Shown one piece after another: positions 17,970 to 26,044 of a stretch of DNA of 64,000 nt. This DNA comes from Deltaproteobacteria bacterium HGW-Deltaproteobacteria-15 (GTDB taxonomy: Bacteria; Desulfobacterota; DSM-4660; Desulfatiglandales; HGW-15), in NCBI GenBank assembly GCA_002840535.1, contig PHBH01000015.1, positions 37,363 to 101,362 of the forward strand. The letters are read 5' to 3'. The position numbers were made by a program, and so were the translations under genes. The first letter of the stretch is position 1; each line of letters starts with the position of its first letter. Under the pieces are notes generated by a model. It saw nothing but the letters and a program-made list of their open reading frames with translations, made no database searches and was not told the DNA's origin.

Positions 17970-18622
17970 TCTATCCGGAACCTATCTTCAGACCGATGGG
18001 GGACAGGGCCCTCCTCGTGGAAACCGGAGACAGAGTCGACCCTTCGGTAAATCGAAAAGTCAGAGAGCTCTTTGCCGCCCTCAGGCAGGTTCCTATCGAA
18101 GGGGTGCTCGATCTGGTTCCCGCTTACCGCTCCCTGATGATCGTGTTTGATCCGCTCAGGATTTCCCTCGCCACACTTGAGCGGCAGCTGCTCCTCCTGC
18201 ATGAGTCCGCCGACCCCTCCGAGCTGCCTCAACCGCAGACCATTGAGGTGCCTGTGCGCTACGGCGGAGAAGAGGGTCCTGATCTGGAATGGGTGGCACG
18301 GTATCACGGGATAACACCGGAAGAGGTTATCCGGCTTCATACCGGAGCGGTGTACCGGATTTACATGATCGGCTTTTCCCCGGGGTTTCCCTACATGGGG
18401 GAGTTGCCCGATGGACTCATCACTCCCCGAAGGGAAACGCCCAGAGTGAAGGTAGCTCAAGGCTCCGTGGCCATTGCCCAGAACCAGACCGGCATCTACC
18501 CCGTGTCGAGTCCGGGTGGATGGCAGATCCTTGGCCGGACCTCCCTTTGCCTCTTCGACGCTCACCAATGGCCCCCAACACCGCTTCAGATGGGGGACTT
18601 CGTAAAATTCGCGGCTGTTTGA
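17966..18622 (+). CDS. pxpB: 5-oxoprolinase subunit B (KipI family)
   Basis: A 218-residue partner that with PxpC forms the carboxyltransferase-like half of 5-oxoprolinase. Hallmarks are PMGDRALLVE, PVRYGGEEGPDLEWVA, MIGFSPGFPYMGELP and the C-terminal SPGGWQILGRT. The start is a TTG overlapping the pxpA stop (TTG at 17966-17968, TGA at 17967-17969), with GAGGA six bases upstream, a clear case of translational coupling. An ATG-initiated frame further upstream would overlap pxpA by 100 bases and is not family-like. Confidence 0.92.
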   Translation: MIYPEPIFRPMGDRALLVETGDRVDPSVNRKVRELFAALRQVPIEGVLDLVPAYRSLMIVFDPLRISLATLERQLLLLHESADPSELPQPQTIEVPVRYGGEEGPDLEWVARYHGITPEEVIRLHTGAVYRIYMIGFSPGFPYMGELPDGLITPRRETPRVKVAQGSVAIAQNQTGIYPVSSPGGWQILGRTSLCLFDAHQWPPTPLQMGDFVKFAAV

Positions 18623-18657
18623 GAGAGTGCTTGCAGATTGGAAGGAAGGCTCCCCTG

Positions 18658-19614
18658 ATGAAAGTCGTAAAGGCCCTCGAAATCCTTTTGCCCGGTCCGC
18701 TGACGACCGTTCAGGATCTGGGCCGCTATGGTTTCGGGTGCTATGGAGTCCCGCCGAGCGGTGCCATCGACTTCTTTGCTCTGCGCGCGGCCAACCTGAT
18801 TGCAGGCAATGCAGGGGGAGAGGCCTGCCTTGAAATCACCCTGACGGGTTTGAAGGCCAGGATTCTGACCGACCTGACACTCGCAGTCACGGGCGGTGAC
18901 CTGCAGCCACGATTGAACGGCCATCCGCTTTCCATGTGGGAGGGTCATTCCGCGAAGCCTGGAGATATCCTCTCTTTCAAAGGGACGAAAAGCGGCTGCC
19001 GTGCCTATCTTTCCCTGGGAGGGGGGATCAGCCTGGAACCCGTCCTGGGGAGCAGATCCACGAACATCTCTTCGGGTTTTGGAGGACCCGAAGGAAGAGC
19101 GCTTCGGAAGGGCGATGTGCTCTATTCAGAATCACCCCATCTCCATCTCGGACGTGCAGGGGTCTCCCTCGACAAGGATCGTATCCCCCACTATGGGCAG
19201 GAGTGGTCCTTGAGGGTTCTGCCGGGCCCCCAGCATGAAGACTTTCCCGGTACGGCCATGGGGTTGTTCATGTCCTCTTCATACGCAGTCACCCAGCAAT
19301 CCGACCGCACCGGCATACGGCTGTCGGGTCCTCCTCTCCATCGGAGCACGGGGCTTGCGGAATCCATCATCTCTGAAGGGGTGGTACCCGGGGCGATCCA
19401 GGTTCCGGGCGACGGGCAGCCGATCATCATCCTTGTGGAGACCATCACGGGCGGATACAGGAAAATCGCGACCATGATATCCGCCGATCTCCCCCTGCTG
19501 GGCCAGATGAAACCAGGGGACAGGGTGAAGTTTGTGGAAGTATCCAGGGAAGCGGCGCTCGAGGCGCTGAGAATCTCTGAAGAGATTCTGCGGAGCATTG
19601 GGGACAGTGGATAA
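18658..19614 (+). CDS. pxpC: 5-oxoprolinase subunit C (KipA/biotin-dependent carboxylase-like)
   Basis: A 318-residue subunit. The family opening LLPGPLTTVQDLGRYGFGCY is followed by GVPPSGAIDFFALR, LAVTGGDLQPRLNG, YLSLGGGI and IQVPGDGQPIIILVE. GAAGGAAGG lies about 8 bases before ATG 18658; the frame stays open upstream through pxpB but only as its shadow. Ends the pxp operon. The Liv-type transporter and the DUF1445 gene downstream are on the other strand. Confidence 0.93.
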   Translation: MKVVKALEILLPGPLTTVQDLGRYGFGCYGVPPSGAIDFFALRAANLIAGNAGGEACLEITLTGLKARILTDLTLAVTGGDLQPRLNGHPLSMWEGHSAKPGDILSFKGTKSGCRAYLSLGGGISLEPVLGSRSTNISSGFGGPEGRALRKGDVLYSESPHLHLGRAGVSLDKDRIPHYGQEWSLRVLPGPQHEDFPGTAMGLFMSSSYAVTQQSDRTGIRLSGPPLHRSTGLAESIISEGVVPGAIQVPGDGQPIIILVETITGGYRKIATMISADLPLLGQMKPGDRVKFVEVSREAALEALRISEEILRSIGDSG

Positions 19615-19662
19615 GAGCGGTACGAGCAACAAAACGCATTTCGCAGTACCGGATAGGCGTGC

Positions 19663-19708
19663 ATCAGACCGATCCGTCGGATCAGACCCATCGGACCGAT
19701 CGGTCTGA
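19663..19708. repeat. TCGGACCGATC palindromic repeat, copy 1
   Basis: 46 bases of interleaved cagaccgatccg, cggatcagac and tcggaccgatcggtctga units, immediately after pxpC. The last 18 bases form a near-perfect palindrome (TCGGACCGATCGGTCTGA). First of five copies within about 2 kb. Confidence 0.85.
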
Positions 19709-19773
19709 AAAGGAAGCGCGACTAAAAGACAGAACCTTCGTCCCACCGGTGGTTACCGCAAGCTCTGCAGTTG

Positions 19774-19953
19774 CTATGCGTCTCCCAGTTTCTCGAGCTC
19801 CCTCTTCTTCTCCAGGATCTTCTCTTCAAGGTCTTCGATGATCTGGAGCTGATGCGGGCGAACGGAATGGGCCGGGAGAGCAGCTTCCCGGTCCTTCAGT
19901 TGGGCTTCGAGATCTTTGATTTCTTTCTCCAGTTTATTTTTTTCGCTAAACAT
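19774..19953 (-). CDS. Small coiled-coil protein, 59 residues
   Basis: A short minus-strand gene (MFSEKNKLEKEIKDLEAQL at the start) forming two charged helices joined by a PAHSVRPHQLQ linker, the second being IIEDLEEKILEKKRELEKL. The heptad pattern predicts an antiparallel helical hairpin or a dimeric coiled coil. I recall similar short proteins with the PAHSVRPHQ linker in deltaproteobacteria, but cannot name a function. AGGAG lies 9 bases upstream of the ATG, with AGGA again just before it. It follows the four-helix-bundle gene by 51 bases, with a repeat copy between them, and is probably cotranscribed. Confidence 0.72.
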   Translation of the reverse strand: MFSEKNKLEKEIKDLEAQLKDREAALPAHSVRPHQLQIIEDLEEKILEKKRELEKLGDA

Positions 19954-19974
19954 TTCCTGCGACTCCTTATCGCC

Positions 19975-20014
19975 CGATCAGTCCGATCCGGCGGATCCGA
20001 CTAATCAGTCTGAT
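19975..20014. repeat. TCGGACCGATC palindromic repeat, copy 2
   Basis: 40 bases (cgatcagtccgatccggcgg ... aatcagtctgatg) covering the stop codon of the four-helix-bundle gene and the gap to the coiled-coil gene. Confidence 0.85.
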
Positions 20015-20838
20015 GTCTCCATCGGACGAGTGCCCCTGCACTCAGGGTAACCGCAGCATCCCCAGAATCGCGATCCTGCATTCTTCCCCTTGCGGGCAAT
20101 CCGCAAGGCCATGGTCTTGCCGCATACTGGACACACAGGGCCTTGGCTCTCCATGGGAGGTTGCTCTCGCCGCTTCTCGATTCTTGCCGCTGCGAGCCGT
20201 TCGCTGTAGCCCCCCTCGTCAATAAACTGGCGCTCCAGCCCGGCAACCTGCCGATCAAGCAGGTAGTTGGCCTGGTGAATCAGGCAGATGATTGCGTTGG
20301 CGATCACTTCCAGGTTGGGTTGGCTCAGCCATTGAGCATAGGCTTTCCAGTCGGACCGATCAGTCTGATCCGACCGATTGGTCCGATCACTCCTTTTCCC
20401 GACTTCCCGAACGGCCTGTGCCCTGGGATCATCTTTCCCCCATTGTGTCAGCCCCCTTTGTCGCAGGAAATCCTCATAATCGAGTAGAAGTTCGTCAAGA
20501 CTTGCCCTGGCCACATTGACCAGACGCAGCTCGGTCTGGCTCGAGGTAGCCGATGCGCGGCTGCCCTCTGCGATGTTCTGTCTTCCGCTCCGGGCCGCCT
20601 GCACCATCTGATCATGCGTACGCGACCGCTTGTCCACAAAGCGGTCGCAGAAGGACACCGTGGCATCGTAAATGACCGTAGCAACCTGAAAGCTGCGGAG
20701 CTTTCGGTAACCACCACTGGCACGAAGGGTCCTGTCCCGATGGGCAGCCTCCTCGGACCGATCCGTCCGATCGGACTGATCCGACCGATCGGTCCGATGG
20801 CTGCCAGTCGGCCTTCCAGGATTTCTCACGTTGCTCAT
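20005..20838 (-). CDS. Four-helix-bundle suffix-domain protein with topoisomerase-type zinc finger
   Basis: A 277-residue protein. A helical domain begins ASGGYRKLRSFQVATVIYDA (40-59) and continues with RSGRQNIAEGSRAS and LVNVARASLDELLLDYEDF, which places it in the S23/four-helix-bundle superfamily that includes 23S rRNA intervening-sequence proteins and retroelement accessory (Avd-like) proteins. The C-terminus carries a topoisomerase-type C4 zinc finger (C236, C239, C261/C262, C267), suggesting nucleic-acid binding. Two repeat-encoded Arg-Ser/Thr-Asp stretches (about 14-28 and 149-163) are inserted in frame, one before the bundle and one inside it. The function is unknown. The ribosome site is weak, so a later start is possible. 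Confidence 0.8.
   Translation of the reverse strand: MSNVRNPGRPTGSHRTDRSDQSDRTDRSEEAAHRDRTLRASGGYRKLRSFQVATVIYDATVSFCDRFVDKRSRTHDQMVQAARSGRQNIAEGSRASATSSQTELRLVNVARASLDELLLDYEDFLRQRGLTQWGKDDPRAQAVREVGKRSDRTNRSDQTDRSDWKAYAQWLSQPNLEVIANAIICLIHQANYLLDRQVAGLERQFIDEGGYSERLAAARIEKRREQPPMESQGPVCPVCGKTMALRIARKGKNAGSRFWGCCGYPECRGTRPMETSD
20350..20389. repeat. TCGGACCGATC palindromic repeat, copy 3 (inside a gene)
   Basis: 40 bases (gtcggaccgatcagtctgat ... attggtccgatcac) in frame within the four-helix-bundle gene. They encode the low-complexity insert RSDRTNRSDQTDRSD. Confidence 0.85.
20753..20799. repeat. TCGGACCGATC palindromic repeat, copy 4 (inside a gene)
   Basis: 47 bases of alternating tcggaccgatc/cggactgatcc units near the 5' end of the four-helix-bundle gene, encoding HRTDRSDQSDRTDRSE. 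It uses the same reading frame and orientation as copy 3. Confidence 0.85.
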
Positions 20839-20868
20839 ACCAGGAGGGTTCTCCCACTCACCAGGATC

Positions 20869-21603
20869 CTATATCCCCAGGAACGCGGATCGAAATCGCT
20901 GGTCGGCAAGAAGCTCTTTTCCGGTTCCCTCCACGACCACCCTCCCGGTCTGAAGCACGTAGCCCCTGTCGGCAAGGTCCAGGGCCTCTCGGACATTCTG
21001 CTCGATAAGGAGGATCGTCATGCCCTTCTCCTTGAGCTTCCTTACCGTATCGAGCACCTCATCCACAAGAATGGGTGCAAGGCCGAGCGATGGCTCGTCG
21101 AGCATGAGAATGCGGGGGTTGGACATGAGGCCCCTGCCGATGGCGACCATCTGCTGCTCGCCGCCGGAGAGAGTGGATGCAGGCTGTTGACGGCGCTTGC
21201 TGAGGGTGGGAAAAAGGGTGTAGACGGACTGAAGGTTTTCTTCGATCCTCTGCTGGTCCTTGAGGATGTATGCGCCGAGCAGGAGATTCTCTTCAACGGA
21301 AAGAGGCCTGAAAAGCATCTTTTCCTCCGGCACGTAAACGATCCCGAGATGAACGATCTTTTCGGTCCTGAGTCTCTGGATTTCCCGGCCCATGAAGAGA
21401 ATACGCCCCCCACTCACGGGTTGAGATCCCATGATGGCCCGAAGGAGGGTTGATTTGCCGGCGCCGTTCGAGCCCACGACAGAGACGGTCTCCCCTTTTT
21501 GCACGCTCAGAGAGACTCCCTGAAGCACCGGAAGTCCGGAATACCCGACCCGAATATCCTGGACCTCCAATACCGGGACTCCCGCTTGGTTGTCTTGATT
21601 CAC
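20869..21603 (-). CDS. livF: Branched-chain amino acid-type ABC transporter ATP-binding protein LivF
   Basis: A 244-residue ATPase that energises the LivHM permease at the inner membrane. Walker A is GSNGAGKST, the signature is LSGGEQQM and Walker B is ILMLDEPSLGLAP; all are intact. The C-terminal YVLQTGRVVVEGTG is typical of LivF. The start is GTG with GAGGG six bases upstream. Last gene of livK-H-M-G-F, separated from livG by a 130-base gap filled by repeat copy 5. The true substrate may not be branched-chain amino acids, given the neighbouring 5-oxoproline genes. Confidence 0.93.
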   Translation of the reverse strand: MNQDNQAGVPVLEVQDIRVGYSGLPVLQGVSLSVQKGETVSVVGSNGAGKSTLLRAIMGSQPVSGGRILFMGREIQRLRTEKIVHLGIVYVPEEKMLFRPLSVEENLLLGAYILKDQQRIEENLQSVYTLFPTLSKRRQQPASTLSGGEQQMVAIGRGLMSNPRILMLDEPSLGLAPILVDEVLDTVRKLKEKGMTILLIEQNVREALDLADRGYVLQTGRVVVEGTGKELLADQRFRSAFLGI

Positions 21604-21636
21604 AAGTTGCCCTCGATCGTCATCTGAACTTCAATG

Positions 21637-21706
21637 CGGCCGTGCGTCGGACCGATCCGCCGGATCCGTCTGATCGGACCGATCAGTCTGAAGGAACGCA
21701 CGGCCG
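21637..21706. repeat. TCGGACCGATC palindromic repeat, copy 5, with flanking inverted repeats
   Basis: The core at 21647-21691 (tcggaccgatccgccggatc ... gatcagtctga) is bracketed by a perfect 11-base inverted repeat, CGGCCGTGCGT (21637-21647) and ACGCACGGCCG (21696-21706). It lies between livG and livF, so it is transcribed inside the operon and should fold into a strong hairpin that could lower livF expression. Confidence 0.85.
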
Positions 21707-21733
21707 TGTCCCCTGTCATTCTTCCATCCGTGT

Positions 21734-22504
21734 TCATCGGTGTTGATCCGTCCCATTTTCCCGGGTCTCCGGATCCATTTCCGCCGCAAACCGTTCCCCG
21801 AGATACGCCTTGATCACCCTGCGGTCCCGGGAGACCTGTTCCGGGGACCCGTCCGCGATCAGCTTTCCGTAATCGAGCACGATCACCCTGGCGCTCACCT
21901 TCATCACAAGTTCCATGACATGCTCGATCAGCATGACCGTCACACCCAGATTATCGTGGACATGCCGAATGCTTGTCATGATCTCCTCGATCTCGCTCGG
22001 GTTCAGCCCTGCAGCCACCTCGTCCAGCAGAAGGAGCTTGGGCTTTGTCCCGAGGGCGGTAGCCATGATTACCCTTTTCTGGGCAGCCACCGGCAGTTCT
22101 TTGACCCGGCTTTCCGAAAGGGTGTGGAGCTTGAGCTCCTTGAGAATGTCCCTTGCCTTCTCCCTTGCCTTCGTCCTCGACCGGGTGTGCATGAAGCAGC
22201 CCACCATGACGTTTTCCTCGACCGTGAGATCCCCCGAGGCCACATACACCTGGAAGGTCCTTGCCATTCCCCTTCTCGCCACATCGTAGGCCTTCTTGGT
22301 CGTGATCTCTTCGCCGTCGAAAAAAATCCTGCCGGAGGTGATGGGGTGGAGACCCGAAATGCAGTTGAAGAGCGTGGTCTTGCCGGCGCCGTTCGGGCCT
22401 ATGAGCCCCACCAGCTCGCCCTTTTCGAGGGAGAAGGAAACGTGATCGTTGGCCCTCAGCCCGCCAAAGTCTTTGGTCACGGCATTGAGTTCGAGAAATG
22501 CCAT
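21734..22504 (-). CDS. livG: Branched-chain amino acid-type ABC transporter ATP-binding protein LivG
   Basis: A 256-residue ATPase partner of LivF. Walker A is GPNGAGKTT (36-44), Walker B is LLLLDEVAAGLNPSE (about 157-171) and the LivG-type ending is LIADGSPEQV. The signature position reads LPVAAQKR (137-144) rather than the usual LPYGxQRR/LSGGQ, lacking the glycine. The ATG at 22504 shares its A with the livM TGA stop (TGATG), and GGAGG precedes it, so the two are coupled. An ATPase with one degenerate signature can still work in a heterodimer. Confidence 0.92.
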   Translation of the reverse strand: MAFLELNAVTKDFGGLRANDHVSFSLEKGELVGLIGPNGAGKTTLFNCISGLHPITSGRIFFDGEEITTKKAYDVARRGMARTFQVYVASGDLTVEENVMVGCFMHTRSRTKAREKARDILKELKLHTLSESRVKELPVAAQKRVIMATALGTKPKLLLLDEVAAGLNPSEIEEIMTSIRHVHDNLGVTVMLIEHVMELVMKVSARVIVLDYGKLIADGSPEQVSRDRRVIKAYLGERFAAEMDPETRENGTDQHR

Positions 22505-23511
22505 CACCGTTTCCTCCTTCGCCGGACCTTTTCGACAATCCCCCAGATGCCCCTGGGCTCAAAGGCGGAGATGACCATGATGATGATTCCATAGATGATC
22601 AGGTCGATTCCCACCAGCCCCGCTGCAGCGCCCAGCCATTCCTTCAGATAGCTTTTCAGGGGGATCAGGATTCCGGCTCCGATCACGGGACCCCACAGGG
22701 ACCCTGCGCCTCCCAGCATGGCCATGAGCGCGATCAGGATGGAGATGTCGAGGCTCATGGTATCCTCAGGCTCGATGTTCTTCACATAACAGGCATGAAA
22801 CGAGCCCACGACGCTCACGAATCCGGTGGCAATGGCATAGGTCTTGATCTTGGCCCAATGGGCGTTGATACCCAGTGAGCGTGCGATGTCTTCATTGTCC
22901 TTGATACAGCGGAGCTGAAAACCGAGCCGGGACTTGCGAAACCAGTTCAGGTAGAGGATGCCGAGGAAGAAGAATCCCAGGATAACATAGTAGTAGTATA
23001 CGTCTTCCTTGAAAATGAGTCGTAGAAAATCGGGCGGCTGGTACTTGATGGGCGAGATCCCGAGCCCGCGCGCGGCTCCGACGAAGTCCCATACCTCGAA
23101 GATGTCCTTGAGGACGAGCGATGTGGCAATGGTGGCTATGGCGAAATAATGTCCCTTCAGACGGAAAAGAGGATAGCCGATGATGAAAGACCACAGAACC
23201 GAAAAACACACCCCTATGGGCATGGAAACCCAGAACGGAATATCCCAGCGGATCAGCATGACCGCCGTGGTGTAGGCGCCTATCCCCACGTACTGCGCCT
23301 TTCCGAGATCCACCTGCCCCCCATATCCGCCGATGGTATTCCATCCCATCCCATAGATGGAGAACATGAGGAACTGGATCATGGTGGACATGGCAAAGGA
23401 GGAATGGGGGAACAGAGGAAAAGTCAGGAATAGGGCCGCGAGAGTCCCTGCAATAATGAGGTCGAGCCGGGGGAAATCCGAGAAGTCAACGGCGTTCTTT
23501 ATTGCTTCCAT
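22504..23511 (-). CDS. livM: Branched-chain amino acid-type ABC transporter permease LivM
   Basis: A 335-residue inner-membrane permease with about nine to ten hydrophobic segments. Family stretches include NTIGGYGGQVDLGKAQYVGI, SLGINAHWAKIKTYAIATG and AMLGGAGSLWGPVIGAGI. AAGGGGG lies 8 bases before ATG 23511, and the gene overlaps the end of livH by 13 bases. The frame is open for 113 further codons upstream, but that is a shadow of livH. A very basic C-terminus (KVRRRRKR) lies in the cytosol. Confidence 0.93.
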   Translation of the reverse strand: MEAIKNAVDFSDFPRLDLIIAGTLAALFLTFPLFPHSSFAMSTMIQFLMFSIYGMGWNTIGGYGGQVDLGKAQYVGIGAYTTAVMLIRWDIPFWVSMPIGVCFSVLWSFIIGYPLFRLKGHYFAIATIATSLVLKDIFEVWDFVGAARGLGISPIKYQPPDFLRLIFKEDVYYYYVILGFFFLGILYLNWFRKSRLGFQLRCIKDNEDIARSLGINAHWAKIKTYAIATGFVSVVGSFHACYVKNIEPEDTMSLDISILIALMAMLGGAGSLWGPVIGAGILIPLKSYLKEWLGAAAGLVGIDLIIYGIIIMVISAFEPRGIWGIVEKVRRRRKR

Positions 23512-24413
23512 CCGAAAAGCCCCCTTGGCCGCACCACCATGATGACGAAGTAGGCCACGTAGATCCACATGTACTTGAAGGAGGTCATGGGCACATGGGC
23601 CATCCATGTCGAATCGGTGATGTAGGTGAAGAAGTCCCAGATTCCCGGGATCTCCATGATGAGCCCCACCACCAGTCCGGCAAAGAATGCACCGGATACG
23701 CTCCCGAAGCCGCCCAGCGCTACAACGGCGAACGCGATCATCGTGAAGAGCAGCCCCACAAAGGGGTTCACGGCCCAGAAGTTGACGATCAGTGCGCCTG
23801 CTATGGTCACCGTCGCACCGCCGATCCCCCAGGCAAGGGAGTTCATCCATTCGGTGGGAATCCCCATGTAGCGGGCGCCCTGTCCGTTCAGTGCGGTTGC
23901 GGTCAGTGCCTTTCCGAGCTTGGTTCGGGTCATGAGCAGCCAGACCGCCAGGAAGGAGAGGACCGAGAGAATGGCCGCTGCGAGCTTGGTCGCGGGAATG
24001 ATGATGCCCAGTCCCAGCTCAAAACTCTTCCCCACCAGAATGCCGCTGTGAAGCGCTCGATCCTCGGAGCCGAAAACGAGAAGGGCCAGGTTTCTGAGGA
24101 AAAGCATGAGGCCGAATGTGCCCAGGAGTTGGGCCACCAGAGGACCCCTCAGGAGATACCTCACGAAACCGGCGTAACAGAGGAGTCCCAACAGAAAGCC
24201 GACCAAAGCGGCGACAGGGAGGGTGAAGAGGGGGTCCATTCCAACTGCCTGGGCGGTCAGGAGCCCCGTATACATGCCGAGCATCAGGAACTCGCCATGG
24301 GCAAAGTTCACTATATCCATCATTCCCCAGATGATGGTCAGGCCCAAGGCCACAAGTGCGATTACCATTCCCAGGAGAAGTCCGGAAACAATGGCGCCGA
24401 AAAGGATTTCCAT
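23499..24413 (-). CDS. livH: Branched-chain amino acid-type ABC transporter permease LivH
   Basis: A 304-residue integral membrane protein with eight or nine hydrophobic segments. The LivH opening LLGMVIALVALGLTIIWGMM and NFAHGEFLMLGMYTG are present, followed by IVNFWAVNPFVGLLF and VVALGGFGSVSGAFFAGLVVG. Pairs with LivM as the transport channel. The gap to livK upstream (191 bases) carries a repeat array. GAGG lies 8 bases before the ATG. Confidence 0.93.
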   Translation of the reverse strand: MEILFGAIVSGLLLGMVIALVALGLTIIWGMMDIVNFAHGEFLMLGMYTGLLTAQAVGMDPLFTLPVAALVGFLLGLLCYAGFVRYLLRGPLVAQLLGTFGLMLFLRNLALLVFGSEDRALHSGILVGKSFELGLGIIIPATKLAAAILSVLSFLAVWLLMTRTKLGKALTATALNGQGARYMGIPTEWMNSLAWGIGGATVTIAGALIVNFWAVNPFVGLLFTMIAFAVVALGGFGSVSGAFFAGLVVGLIMEIPGIWDFFTYITDSTWMAHVPMTSFKYMWIYVAYFVIMVVRPRGLFGWKQ

Positions 24414-24430
24414 TCTGTGGACCTCAGAAC

Positions 24431-24522
24431 AGATCCAGGATGCATGATACAGGATTCAGGATAAAACCAATTAGGATCCTGCATCTTTGATCTTGCATCT
24501 TGTATCCTGTATCTTGCATCTA
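24431..24522. repeat. Inverted GATGCAGGATACAGGAT word array
   Basis: A left arm (aggatgcatgatacaggatt) and a longer right arm of inverse words (cttgcatcttgtatcctgta) are separated by about 12 bases, between livK and livH. The family recurs at 31124-31171/31285-31325 and 57246-57336. Being inside the operon, it may form a hairpin that protects the livK message or reduces downstream transcription. Confidence 0.75.
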
Positions 24523-24604
24523 TGCCGAAATAACACGGGCGCACCCCTCGAACCCCTTGCGGGGAATCGAGGGGATCATGTGATGACCTGTTGCTTGGGG
24601 GGAA

Positions 24605-25918
24605 TCAGAACCCCTTCAAAGGATAGATCAGGTTGGCAGACGCCACGTCGAAGGGATAGGCAATCTCCAGAATGATGTTGCCGTCCTGGTCCTTTTGATA
24701 CTGGCCGATCATGCCCGTTCCAAGGATATTCTGCCCGATGTCGTCTCCGCTCGTTGCAAACTTGATCCCCGACCAGGGCACGATGAGCTGATCTCCCGCA
24801 ATCTGGATTTCATTGCATGCCTTCTGTATGGCGGCGGGCTCTGTGGAGCCGGCCTTCTCCAGGACTTCAACCCAGGCCTGCACTCCGGTGAAGGATCTTG
24901 CGGATGCGCCGCTGAAATCGCGGCCCGTTCTCTCCTTGTAGAAACCGTTGACCTCGCCGGCCACCTTCTTCACCTGGGCGAGTTTGGGCAGGAACACGGT
25001 TCGGGTGAGAACGCCGATGATGCCTTCACGCAGATTGTCCTTGAACTCGGGCGCTTCGAATCCGGCATCCTGTCCCCAGATGAGTTTGGGCTGCGCCTTC
25101 TGGGCTTTCAACGTCTTCAACATCAGAATGGCGTCGGAGGCATAGGAGGCAAAAAGCATCGCGTCCGGTTTCACCGCCTTCAGGGAACCCACCTCGCTGG
25201 AGAGATCCGTTGATTTGGCTGCATAGAGGATGGATTTCTTCACCTCAAAGCCGTAGCTCTTTGCGAAGCTTTCAATCAGGATCGACACGTTGGAACCCCA
25301 CTCGGTCTTTTCGCAGGCCGAGGCCAGGGTCTTGAGTTCGCCTTTGGGGACCGCCTTCACCCCTTTGGCTTTACCTTCGGTCAACCCTTTTAGAAATTCA
25401 AAGAGATCTTTCGTGAAGGTCTCATCATGAGGCGTGGTTCTCCAGAACCACTTGTAACCCTGCTTGGTAAGCCCCGGCGACGTGGAGGAATCGTTGATCA
25501 TGGGGATACCGTGCTGCTCGCATACGGCGCTCACGGACTTTGTAACCGAGCTGTGATAGCATCCCACGATGCCGACCACCTTGTCGTCCAGGATGAGCTT
25601 CTTCGCAAGGTCCGCACCCAGGGTGGGATTCCCCTCGTGATCCTTGAAGACAAGCTCGATCTTCGCCCCTTTCAGACTCTTGATCCCTTCATTCCTGGCC
25701 ATGTTCATGGAGATTTTGTCAAAAACCTTATTGGCAATCTCCGCAGCCAATTCCGCACCCGCACGGAGCTCGCGCCCCTCTGCGGCCGATCCGCCCGTCA
25801 ACGGGTAAAGAGCCCCTATCTTGATTGTCTCGGCAGCCCATACCCCCGAAGAGAAGAGTATTGCGAATAAAGCCACCAACGTGAAAAGAACCAGTCCTCT
25901 CTTTCCTAGTGCCCTCAT
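24605..25918 (-). CDS. livK: Liv-type periplasmic substrate-binding protein
   Basis: A 437-residue periplasmic binding protein of the Leu/Ile/Val (type I) fold. A Sec signal peptide (about 1-28, ending GVWAAE) is followed by IKIGALYPLTGGSAAEGREL and IVGCYHSSVTKSVSAVCEQH. At 437 residues it is larger than E. coli LivK (about 370) and belongs to the broader Peripla_BP_6 group, whose ligands include amino acids, amides and urea. ATG 25918 has GGAGG six bases upstream; a longer frame to 25990 would place residues before the signal peptide. A strong promoter lies at 26045-26074. First gene of the operon. Confidence 0.9.
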   Translation of the reverse strand: MRALGKRGLVLFTLVALFAILFSSGVWAAETIKIGALYPLTGGSAAEGRELRAGAELAAEIANKVFDKISMNMARNEGIKSLKGAKIELVFKDHEGNPTLGADLAKKLILDDKVVGIVGCYHSSVTKSVSAVCEQHGIPMINDSSTSPGLTKQGYKWFWRTTPHDETFTKDLFEFLKGLTEGKAKGVKAVPKGELKTLASACEKTEWGSNVSILIESFAKSYGFEVKKSILYAAKSTDLSSEVGSLKAVKPDAMLFASYASDAILMLKTLKAQKAQPKLIWGQDAGFEAPEFKDNLREGIIGVLTRTVFLPKLAQVKKVAGEVNGFYKERTGRDFSGASARSFTGVQAWVEVLEKAGSTEPAAIQKACNEIQIAGDQLIVPWSGIKFATSGDDIGQNILGTGMIGQYQKDQDGNIILEIAYPFDVASANLIYPLKGF

Positions 25919-26044
25919 CTCACTTCCTCCTTCCTCAATGGGATTCCTCCATCTCCGGCATGTTGCACCCTCGACTGCTCGGGGGCTCAAAGCACTCCGC
26001 TTTCAGCCATTCACCGGAGCCGACCAGCCACTGAAATCCGGGTC

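Noticed and set aside
20614..21453. A plus-strand frame with Arg-Pro-Ile-Gly repeats
   Set aside because: It is the opposite-strand reading of the TCGGACCGATC repeat and of livF; it has no domain of its own.
23512..23850. N-terminal extension of LivM
   Set aside because: The additional 113 residues are the livH gene read in another frame; the conserved start is ATG 23511.
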